Positions 58,379-64,000 of a DNA stretch of 64,000 nt are shown here, piece by piece. The DNA comes from Amycolatopsis sp. CA-230715. Its GTDB lineage: Bacteria; Actinomycetota; Actinomycetes; Mycobacteriales; Pseudonocardiaceae. Each line of letters starts with the position of its first letter. Position 1 is the stretch's first letter. Where the stretch lies: NCBI RefSeq assembly GCF_018736145.1, contig NZ_CP059997.1:7067501-7131500 (forward strand). The letters run 5' to 3'. Both the position numbers and the translations under genes were made by a program. The notes beneath the pieces were generated by a model, which ran no database searches, was not told the DNA's origin, and worked only from the letters and a program-made list of their open reading frames with translations.

Positions 58379-58421
58379 GTGAACGGCCGTGGTGGACGAC
58401 GTCACCGTCCACAAAGAACTG

Positions 58422-58973
58422 TCACCGGTCGAGGATGAGGTCGCCAGCGCGGGCGAGCACCTCGGTACGGGTGCGGCCGGGGTGGTCGGCGGCGAGGAAG
58501 TGGCTGCCGATGGCCGCGCAGAACGCGAGCAGCGCGCGGGCCTCGATCTCGTCGGGGTCCGTGCAGAACGTGCCGATCGCGTCGCGCGACAGCTGCATCC
58601 GCCGGTTGTCCACGCGGCGAAGGCGCTCGGCGACGGCGTGGTCGCGGCGGGCCCAGTCGCGGACGGCGAGGTCGATGGGGAGCAGGCGGTCGCTGGAGAA
58701 GGTGAGCTGCCCGGCCAGCCGGACCTTGTCCAGCGCGTCGCCGCCCTCGCGCTCGATGCGGTCGAGCACGTCGTCGACGCATTCGCGTTCCCAGGTGTCC
58801 AGCATTTCCGCCAGCAGGGCGTCGCGGTCGGCGAAGTACCCGTAGAACCCGCCCTTGGTCACCCCGAGCGCCTTGGCCAGCGCCTCGACGCGCACCGCGT
58901 CCACCCCGCCTTCGGCCAGCGCTCGCAGGCCCTGTTCGACCCACTTCTCGCGCGGTGTGCGCAATGCGCCCAT
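58422..58973 (-). CDS. TetR-family transcriptional regulator
   Basis: A 183-residue regulator: EQGLRALAEGGVDAVRVEALAKALGVTKGGFYGYFADRDALLAEMLDTWERE is the HTH, with the GVTKGGFYGYF recognition helix. The C-terminal domain has the AVRDWARRDHAVAERLRRVDNRRM segment of the large TetR group with that signature. The ATG 58971-58973 follows GAGGTGGAG. It is divergent from a DUF2867 gene, with two operator boxes in the gap. Confidence 0.9.
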   Translation of the reverse strand: MGALRTPREKWVEQGLRALAEGGVDAVRVEALAKALGVTKGGFYGYFADRDALLAEMLDTWERECVDDVLDRIEREGGDALDKVRLAGQLTFSSDRLLPIDLAVRDWARRDHAVAERLRRVDNRRMQLSRDAIGTFCTDPDEIEARALLAFCAAIGSHFLAADHPGRTRTEVLARAGDLILDR

Positions 58974-59001
58974 GCTGTGCTCCACCTCACCTCTCCGGCC
59001 A

Positions 59002-59054
59002 TTGTACGCCACCGTACAACGGGTCTAACCTCCGTCTTGTACGCCAGCGTATAA
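59002..59054. promoter_or_regulatory. Two TetR operator boxes
   Basis: TTGTACG-CCAC-CGTACAA (59002-59019, perfect arms) and TTGTACG-CCAG-CGTATAA (59037-59054, one mismatch) lie 35 bp apart between the divergent TetR and DUF2867 genes. Both match the kind of 18-bp dyad bound by TetR dimers, one near each start codon. Control of both directions by the TetR is inferred. Confidence 0.75.
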
Positions 59055-59068
59055 CTCTGGAGGTGGCG

Positions 59069-59665
59069 ATGCGACTCCCCAAGGCGGCGCACACCGACCG
59101 GCCGTGGCGAATCCACGAGATCGCTCCCGACTTCCCGGTGGCGGACGTGTGGGCGTTCCGCGCTCCCGGAGCCGGGCCGGACGACTTCCCCGCCATGCTC
59201 ACCGCGCTGTGGGCGACCGGTGGGCAACCCCCGCTGGTCCGGCTCCTGTTCGCGGCGCGCTGGAAGCTCGGCGCCCTCTTCGGCTGGGACAAGCCCGAGA
59301 CCGGCCTCGACGGGCGGATCCGTTCGCTGTGCGACCGCCTGCCGGACGACCTTCGCGGGCCGCTCGCCGCCACGGCGGTGCCGGGCACTCCGTTCACCGC
59401 CGTGTACGAACTCCTCGACGAGTGCGCCAACGAGCTGGCGAACAAGACCGTCCACACCGTCATGCACCTCGGATGGGTCCCGGCGGACAACGGTGACCAC
59501 GAATTGCGGATGGCGGTCCTGGTCAAGCCCAACGGCCTCTTCGGACGGCTGTACATGGCCGCCATCGCGCCGTTCCGCCACCTGGTCGTCTACCCCGCGC
59601 TCACCCGGAAATGGGAACGCGCATGGCGGGACCGCGCGCGTCTCGGGAACGGAGAGATCGGATGA
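59069..59665 (+). CDS. DUF2867-like protein
   Basis: A 198-residue protein: RPWRIHEIAPDFPVADVWAFRAPGAGPDDFPAMLTALWATG, LVRLLFAARWKLGALFGWDKP, AVYELLDECANELANKTVHTVMHLGWVPADNGDHELRMAVLVKPNGLFGRLYMAAIAPFRHLVVYPALTRKWERAW. The N..TVH..MHLGWV and YMA-I-PFRHL-VYP blocks match DUF2867 proteins that pair with TetR regulators in actinobacteria. Biochemical role unknown. The ATG 59069 follows GGAGGTGGCG. The stop overlaps the next gene's ATG as ATGA. Confidence 0.8.
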   Translation: MRLPKAAHTDRPWRIHEIAPDFPVADVWAFRAPGAGPDDFPAMLTALWATGGQPPLVRLLFAARWKLGALFGWDKPETGLDGRIRSLCDRLPDDLRGPLAATAVPGTPFTAVYELLDECANELANKTVHTVMHLGWVPADNGDHELRMAVLVKPNGLFGRLYMAAIAPFRHLVVYPALTRKWERAWRDRARLGNGEIG

Positions 59666-60075
59666 TCAAGTGGGCTGGATGGCTCATGGTGCTCTTCGGG
59701 GCCGCGCACACGCTCGGCGCCCTGACGGTGGAAAAGGCCGCGAGCCACGCCGGCGCGTGGTTCAGCGGGGCGCTGTGGCGGGACGACCTGGCCGCGATGA
59801 GCCAGGCGAACAGCGCGTTCTGGCTGAGCGTGTACAGCTTCGGCGTGCCGCTCGTCGTGGTCGGCCTGATGGTGCTGTGGCTGGACCGCAACGGCATCAC
59901 GCCACCGAGGTTCATCGCGTGGGTACTGGGTATCTGGACCGTGGTCGGCGCCGCGGTCCTCGTGATCACGCCATGGCCGATCCTGTTGGCCGCGAACGTC
60001 TTGCTGCTGCTCGGAATCCGCCGAGCAACCCGGCCCGCACCCGGCGCGGGCTCGGTCTCCCCGGCGACGAAATGA
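59662..60075 (+). CDS. Small membrane protein (four helices, DUF6463-like)
   Basis: A 137-residue protein: MIKWAGWLMVLFGAAHTLGALTVE, WLSVYSFGVPLVVVGLMVLWL, FIAWVLGIWTVVGAAVLVITPW and PILLAANVLLLLGI are the hydrophobic segments. The opening with a GxxHT motif and the FWLSVYSFGVPLV segment resemble small TetR-linked membrane proteins annotated DUF6463; the name is tentative. It is coupled to the DUF2867 gene by a 4-bp overlap. It ends two bases before the convergent regulator's stop. Confidence 0.75.
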   Translation: MIKWAGWLMVLFGAAHTLGALTVEKAASHAGAWFSGALWRDDLAAMSQANSAFWLSVYSFGVPLVVVGLMVLWLDRNGITPPRFIAWVLGIWTVVGAAVLVITPWPILLAANVLLLLGIRRATRPAPGAGSVSPATK

Positions 60076-60077
60076 CC

Positions 60078-60800
60078 TCACACACGGGTGGACGGTTTTC
60101 CCGGGGGCGGTTCGGTCAGCGCGTGCCGCCAGTGGCGGGCCCGGTCGATCATGTCGTTGGTGAGCTGCCGGTGGAACCGGCTCAGCGCGTGAAGCCGGGC
60201 GCCGACCGGTGTGGTGCGGCCGAGCAGATCGGATCCCCGGCGGGCCGTGTCGGCGATCCGGTGGTTCCGCTCGGCGCTGGCGAGGATCGCCTGGAACCAC
60301 GCGTCGGGGTCGAAGACGTACCGTTCGGCCCGGCGGTGGGCGACCCGCTCGCGGCGGAGAACCCCTTGCCCCTCCAGGTATCCGACGGATTTCGAGATCG
60401 ATGACGGGCTCACCCGCAGGTGCTGCCCCAGCTCCGCGGCGCTCATGCCGTTGCCGTCGGCGGTGATCAGGGCGGCGAGCACCCTCGCGGACATGGCGGG
60501 CAGGCCGGTTCCGGCCAGGGTCGCGGCCAGCTGCCGTTCCACGGTGTGGATCGTTTCCGGCGTGCGGTGGGCGTCCGCCGTGGTGTCCGCGCCGGGCCTG
60601 CGGTGGCGTACCCGCCGTTTCGCCGCTCGGTGGGCGGTGTCCGGGGCGTAGCCGTCGCGGCCCCCGTTGCGGAGGACCTCGCGGCTGATCGTGGAGGTGG
60701 GCCGCGCGAGCCTGCGCGCGATCTCGGCGTAGCCGAGTCCGTCGGCCAGGCCGGTGGCGATGGCTCGACGGTCGCGGTGTGTGAGTCGGGAACCGGGCAT
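60078..60800 (-). CDS. Regulator: IS30-type transposase HTH fused to a GbsR/MarR domain (paralogue)
   Basis: A 240-residue protein with the same layout as 25931-26887: RLTHRDRRAIATGLADGLGYAEIARRLARPTSTISREVLRNGG (HTH_38 of IS30 transposases), then LPAMSARVLAALITADGNGMSAAELGQHLRVSPSSISKSVGYLEGQGVLRRERV (GbsR/MarR winged helix). It ends about 75 residues earlier than its paralogue, which has an extra C-terminal domain. It is divergent from the DrrAB-like exporter and is its likely repressor. No DDE catalytic domain is present, so it is not a transposase. Confidence 0.87.
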   Translation of the reverse strand: MPGSRLTHRDRRAIATGLADGLGYAEIARRLARPTSTISREVLRNGGRDGYAPDTAHRAAKRRVRHRRPGADTTADAHRTPETIHTVERQLAATLAGTGLPAMSARVLAALITADGNGMSAAELGQHLRVSPSSISKSVGYLEGQGVLRRERVAHRRAERYVFDPDAWFQAILASAERNHRIADTARRGSDLLGRTTPVGARLHALSRFHRQLTNDMIDRARHWRHALTEPPPGKPSTRV

Positions 60801-60812
60801 CGGGACCTCCTT

Positions 60813-60840
60813 GTTGCAATAATGCTACCGCTGGTGCAAC
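60813..60840. promoter_or_regulatory. GTTGCA/TGCAAC operator-like boxes
   Basis: GTTGCA (60813-60818) and TGCAAC (60835-60840) form an inverted pair with a 16-bp spacer, 12-40 bp upstream of the regulator start. The surrounding GTTGCAAT and GGTGCAACGA match boxes in the paralogous gap at 25832-25882. A shared binding motif is inferred. Confidence 0.5.
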
Positions 60841-60992
60841 GATTTGGCGCGGCTGAACTGGGGAAATAGGTTAAGTCCAGCGAGTTCGACATTTCCTTGA
60901 TCGGCAATCTTCTGCCTAGGCTATGACCGTTCATCGACGCCGTCGAGTGCGTGCGGGGTACAGCACCGGAAATGGGGGAGGGCGGTTTCATA

Positions 60993-61775
60993 GTGGCACA
61001 AGCCGTAATACGCGTGCGGGGTCTGGAGAAGTCGTACCAGGAGCTGAAAGTGCTGCGCGGGGTGGACTTCACCGTGGCGAAGGGCAGCATCTTCGCCCTG
61101 CTCGGTTCGAACGGGGCGGGGAAGACCACGGTCGTGAAGATCCTGTCCACTTTGCTCAAGGCCGATGCGGGAATCGCCAGCGTCCACGGATTCGATGTCG
61201 TCGCGCAGGCCACGAACGTGCGGGAGTCCATCAGCCTCACCGGGCAGTTCGCTGCCGTCGACGAGGTGCTCAGCGGCAGGGAGAACCTCGTGCTGGTCGC
61301 TCGGTTGCGGCATCTGAAGAATCCGGGTGCGGTCGCGGATGAGCTGCTCGGACGCTTCTCGCTGACCGATGCGGCGGCGAGGAAGGTGTCGACGTATTCG
61401 GGTGGCATGCGGCGTCGGCTCGACATCGCGATGAGCCTCATCGGGAACCCGCCGGTCATCTTCCTCGACGAGCCGACGACCGGGCTCGATCCCCAGGCGC
61501 GCATCGAGGTGTGGCAGGCCGTCAAGGAACTCGCCGGGCGCGGCACCACGGTGCTGCTCACGACGCAGTACCTGGACGAGGCCGAGCAACTCGCCGATCG
61601 GATCGCGATCCTCCACAAAGGACGGATCATGGTGAACGGCACCCTCGCGGAACTCAAGCGGCTACTCCCGCCCGCCAAGGTCGAATACGTCGAGAAGCAG
61701 CCGACACTCGAGGACGTCTTCCTCGCACTCGTCGAGGACGACGATGCGGTACAGAAACGGAAGGAAGAGAAATGA
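60993..61775 (+). CDS. DrrA-like ABC exporter ATP-binding subunit
   Basis: A 260-residue ATPase: Walker A LLGSNGAGKTTVVKIL, signature YSGGMRRRLDIAMSL, Walker B VIFLDEPTTGLDPQARIEVW and TTQYLDEAEQLADRIAIL. The C-terminal LEDVFLAL segment is the DrrA-family CREEM-like end. These subunits drive export of anthracycline-like drugs, but substrates vary. The start is GTG 60993, with GGGGGAGG about ten bases upstream; ATG 60972, seven codons earlier, is an alternative. The stop overlaps the permease ATG as ATGA. Confidence 0.92.
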   Translation: MAQAVIRVRGLEKSYQELKVLRGVDFTVAKGSIFALLGSNGAGKTTVVKILSTLLKADAGIASVHGFDVVAQATNVRESISLTGQFAAVDEVLSGRENLVLVARLRHLKNPGAVADELLGRFSLTDAAARKVSTYSGGMRRRLDIAMSLIGNPPVIFLDEPTTGLDPQARIEVWQAVKELAGRGTTVLLTTQYLDEAEQLADRIAILHKGRIMVNGTLAELKRLLPPAKVEYVEKQPTLEDVFLALVEDDDAVQKRKEEK

Positions 61776-62533
61776 CCGCGCACTTCTTCGGCGACACCGC
61801 CGTCTTGCTGGGACGATCCCTTCGCCACATCACGCGCAGCGCGGACACTGTCATCACCACCGCGCTCCTGCCGATCGCCTTCCTGCTGTTGTTCGTCTAC
61901 GTGTTCGGCGGCGCGATCAAAACGGGGTCGGATTCCTACGTGAACTACCTGCTGCCCGGAATTCTGCTCATGACCATCGCCTCGGGCGTCGCCTACACCG
62001 CGCTCCGGCTCTTCACGGACCGGAAAAGCGGTATCTTCGAGCGGTTCCGGTCCATGCCGATCGCGCGGTCCTCCGTGCTGTGGGCGCACGTGCTGACCGC
62101 ACTGGTCGCCACCCTGGTTTCCCTGGTGGTCGTCGTGGGTGTCGCACTGCTCATGGGGTTTCGCTCCGGAGCGGGGGTGCTGTCGTGGCTCGCGGTCGCC
62201 GGCGTCCTGGTCCTGTTCACGCTGGCGTTGACCTGGCTCGCGATCGTCGCCGGTCTTTCCGCGAAGTCCGTGGACGGCGCGAGCGCGTTCTCCTACCCGC
62301 TGATCTTCCTGCCGTTCCTCAGTTCGGCATTCGTGCCGACCAGCACCATGCCCGGCCCGGTGCGCGCCTTCGCCGAACACCAACCGGTGACCGCGATCGT
62401 CGACGCCCTCCACCACCTGTTCACCCAGCAGGCTGCCGGTGCCGACATCTGGATCGCCGTTGCCTGGTGCACCGGCATCCTCGTCGTCACCTACCTCGCC
62501 GCCACCGTGGCTTTCCGCCGCGAGGTTTCCTGA
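61772..62533 (+). CDS. DrrB-like ABC-2 transporter permease
   Basis: A 253-residue permease: ALLPIAFLLLFVYVFGGAI (TM1), YLLPGILLMTIASGVAYTALRLFTDRKSGIFERFRSMPIARSS (the GI-ERFRSMPI loop diagnostic for DrrB), then VLTALVATLVSLVVVVGVALLMGF, WLAVAGVLVLFTLALTWLAIVAGL, YPLIFLPFLSSAFVPTSTMPGPVRAFAEHQPVTAIVDALH and a final membrane segment. It forms the exporter with the ATPase upstream. Confidence 0.92.
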   Translation: MTAHFFGDTAVLLGRSLRHITRSADTVITTALLPIAFLLLFVYVFGGAIKTGSDSYVNYLLPGILLMTIASGVAYTALRLFTDRKSGIFERFRSMPIARSSVLWAHVLTALVATLVSLVVVVGVALLMGFRSGAGVLSWLAVAGVLVLFTLALTWLAIVAGLSAKSVDGASAFSYPLIFLPFLSSAFVPTSTMPGPVRAFAEHQPVTAIVDALHHLFTQQAAGADIWIAVAWCTGILVVTYLAATVAFRREVS

Positions 62534-62602
62534 CCGTGCCGCCGATGGTCGGGAATTGATCGCGAAGCCAGGTCCGTCCCGTTGCGGGAATGTTGTGGGT
62601 TC

Positions 62603-63757
62603 TCAGTGGCAGGCCTGTTGTTCCGGCGTGCAGAACGTGACCTCGGGGTACCGCGGCGATGGCCGGTCCAGCAGGGGGCGCGGCCGGTCGCGCAGGTGCC
62701 GGTCGAAGAAGGCGGCGACGTAGGGGCGGATGATCTCCGCGGACCGGGTTCCGGCCAGCTTGCTGCCGAAGTCGAGGCCAAGCTGCTGGGTCAGCAGGTC
62801 GTAGTCGGCGAACGAGGCGTGCACCGCTCCGGTCACCTTGAACCAGCGCTTCCACCCGGTCAGGCGTCGCCAGTCCCGGTTCAGGGTGGCGTCGTCGGCG
62901 TTCTGGGTGAAGAACAGGAACGGCCGCGACAGCCCGCTTTCGGGCAGTGGCTTGAACATCGTGCCGTCCAGGTCGGCGCCCGCACGGACCCTCGGGTCGG
63001 TCAGCATGGTCTCGCCGACGCTCGCGCCGCCGAGGGACATGCCCGCCATCGCGATCCGCGACGGATCGATCAGCGCGCCCCGCTTGCCGATCAGCTCGTC
63101 AAGCACGAAGGAGACGTCGCGGGCTCGGCTCTCCACTACGCGCCTGCCGAAGTCCTCGACTTCCCCGTTGCACGTGGCGCACGTGGTGACCCTCCCGTCG
63201 GGGAAGGTCGTGGCGAGGTTCTCGTAGGTGTGGTCGATTCCGGCGACCACATAGCCTCTGCTCGCCAGTTCCTCGGCCAGCGCGGTGAGCGAGCTGCGGA
63301 GCCAGGCCATGCCGGGCGAGAGCACCACGAGGGGATGCCTGCCTCCTGTCGGCCGCACGTCGGTGTACGCGTTGGTCTTGGTCCTGCTGAAGCTGTCGGG
63401 TGGCACGCTGGTGATCCCGTGGCCCTTCAGGAGGAGCTCCGACTCCTTCGGTGTCATGTACGGCGCGCGCCGCTCGCCACGCGATTTCGCGGGATACCAC
63501 AGGGAAACCATCAGTTCCCGCGCCCCGGCCCGCGGAACCCAGGGGTCCTGGCGCGCTTTGTCGGTCAGGTGGAGGAACTCGGTACCGACCGGATGCGGAC
63601 CGGTCGGCGCGGGCAGATACGGCGTGCCGGGGGACGCGGCCGCGGCCGTGCACATGGAGGCGGCGGCCGCGACGACGAGCAGTACGACCAGACCGCGAGC
63701 GCGTTGGCGGAACCGCTTGATCGGGTTGACCGCCGGAGTGGCGTGTTCAATGGACAT
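62603..63757 (-). CDS. Secreted alpha/beta hydrolase (PAF-acetylhydrolase/lipase-like)
   Basis: A 384-residue exported esterase with an N-terminal signal or anchor (GLVVLLVVAAAASMCTAAAASPG). The MVSLWYPAK strand, HPLVVLSPGMAWLRSSLTALAEELASRGYVVAGIDHTYEN, nucleophile elbow IAMAGMSLGGASVGETML (Ser), AGADLDGTMF (Asp) and TGAVHASFADYDLL (His) match the platelet-activating-factor acetylhydrolase-like group. A Cys in the signal (MCTAAA) could make it a lipoprotein. It may hydrolyse short-chain esters or lipids outside the cell. ATG 63755-63757 is chosen because the signal peptide follows. Confidence 0.87.
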   Translation of the reverse strand: MSIEHATPAVNPIKRFRQRARGLVVLLVVAAAASMCTAAAASPGTPYLPAPTGPHPVGTEFLHLTDKARQDPWVPRAGARELMVSLWYPAKSRGERRAPYMTPKESELLLKGHGITSVPPDSFSRTKTNAYTDVRPTGGRHPLVVLSPGMAWLRSSLTALAEELASRGYVVAGIDHTYENLATTFPDGRVTTCATCNGEVEDFGRRVVESRARDVSFVLDELIGKRGALIDPSRIAMAGMSLGGASVGETMLTDPRVRAGADLDGTMFKPLPESGLSRPFLFFTQNADDATLNRDWRRLTGWKRWFKVTGAVHASFADYDLLTQQLGLDFGSKLAGTRSAEIIRPYVAAFFDRHLRDRPRPLLDRPSPRYPEVTFCTPEQQACH

Positions 63758-63876
63758 GATCCCGATCCTGGGCGTCGCGGTGGCGCCGGAACATCGGGCC
63801 AAAGCAGGGTTCACGCCGTTCCCAACCGTACTTTTGACCGATACGGCCAGCGGGCGGAATTCCTAATCTGCACCAC

Positions 63877-64000
63877 GTGGATATTCGGTCGACCGGTCTG
63901 CCGCGCGTCGCGGCCGATGCGGGGCTCATCGTCGTGCACGCCGCGGCGCTGGTCGTCACGGCGGTCGCGGTCGCGAACAGCTGGGGCGGCGGCTACTGGG
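63877..64000 (+). CDS. Membrane protein N-terminus, perhaps a sensor kinase (cut by window end)
   Basis: GTG 63877 opens a frame that runs off the window: VDIRSTGLPRVAADAGLIVVHAAALVVTAVAVANSWGGG. One hydrophobic segment is visible, in the position of the first transmembrane helix of actinobacterial histidine kinases, but no kinase motif is inside the window. It is divergent from the secreted hydrolase. Confidence 0.4.
   Translation, partial: MDIRSTGLPRVAADAGLIVVHAAALVVTAVAVANSWGGGYW

Noticed and set aside
60467..62416. A 649-codon minus-strand frame across the exporter genes
   Set aside because: Antisense to DrrA/DrrB-like genes with intact Walker and permease motifs; translation is Ser/Arg-rich without motifs.
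1..64000. A classical secondary-metabolite gene cluster
   Set aside because: Glycosyltransferases, methyltransferases, a SARP-like regulator and exporters are present, but no polyketide synthase, NRPS, terpene or other core biosynthetic gene was found.

Overview
The window is high-GC DNA with frequent GTG starts, gene overlaps of the ATGA type, and many one-component regulators. It carries families typical of filamentous actinomycetes: an AfsR/SARP-type regulator, a DUF5753 XRE regulator with DUF397 partners, an F420-type nitroreductase fold, an ECF41 sigma factor and a GPP34 remnant. It most resembles a Pseudonocardiaceae genome (Amycolatopsis-like). That assignment is inference, because no rRNA or tRNA gene is present. 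The region looks like a chromosomal accessory arm: short operons for redox, detoxification, efflux and secreted hydrolases, each usually beside its own regulator. No CRISPR array, intact insertion sequence or tRNA was found.

Layout. 0-8.5 kb: flavoenzymes with GlxA, PadR and ArsR-type regulators, a DHFR-fold protein, VOC and SRPBCC proteins, a uridine-kinase-like protein and a methyltransferase. 8.8-11.5 kb: a nitroreductase-fold/hemerythrin fusion, a TetR regulator, a small P-loop kinase and a small secreted protein. 11.5-22 kb: secreted GH3 beta-glucosidase, LLM flavin enzyme, glycosyltransferase, isochorismatase-like protein, MarR, a DUF4345 membrane protein with a divergent TetR, and a large secreted phosphodiester glycosidase/metallophosphoesterase. 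22.5-31 kb: membrane protein, ABC-2 exporter with a divergent transposase-HTH/GbsR regulator, methyltransferase, HxlR with a divergent hydrolase, secreted trypsin-like protease, serine hydrolase. 31-37.4 kb: MerR, an SDR, a TetR/TetX-like monooxygenase/hydrolase operon, and a secreted polyester-hydrolase (cutinase/PETase-type) homologue. 37.4-48.7 kb: SARP-like ATPase regulator, XRE plus a tandemly duplicated DUF397 gene, LexA, ECF41 sigma factor, LysR, SDR, and a CMD protein with its TetR. 48.7-55 kb: an IF-1 paralogue and a GNAT acetyltransferase behind a candidate leader-peptide attenuator, then decayed DNA (WYL, GPP34 and integrase remnants) around a glycosyltransferase. 55-64 kb: APH-like kinase, MFS exporter with a hydrolase-fold protein, TetR with a divergent DUF2867/membrane pair, a second transposase-HTH/GbsR regulator with a divergent DrrAB-like exporter, a secreted lipase-like esterase, and the start of a membrane protein.

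The most interesting points are: (1) the leader ORF, GNAT and IF-1 operon, which looks like a ribosome-sensing resistance unit; (2) two copies of the same architecture, a regulator built from an IS30-type transposase HTH and a GbsR/MarR domain divergent from an ABC-2 exporter, with a shared GTTGCA/TGCAAC motif; (3) a family of long composite intergenic repeats built around a palindromic core (about 20 copies here), including blocks repeated between 6.7, 22 and 47 kb; and (4) several fusions or enzymes that have lost catalytic residues. All function calls rest on motifs read by eye; no database search was run.
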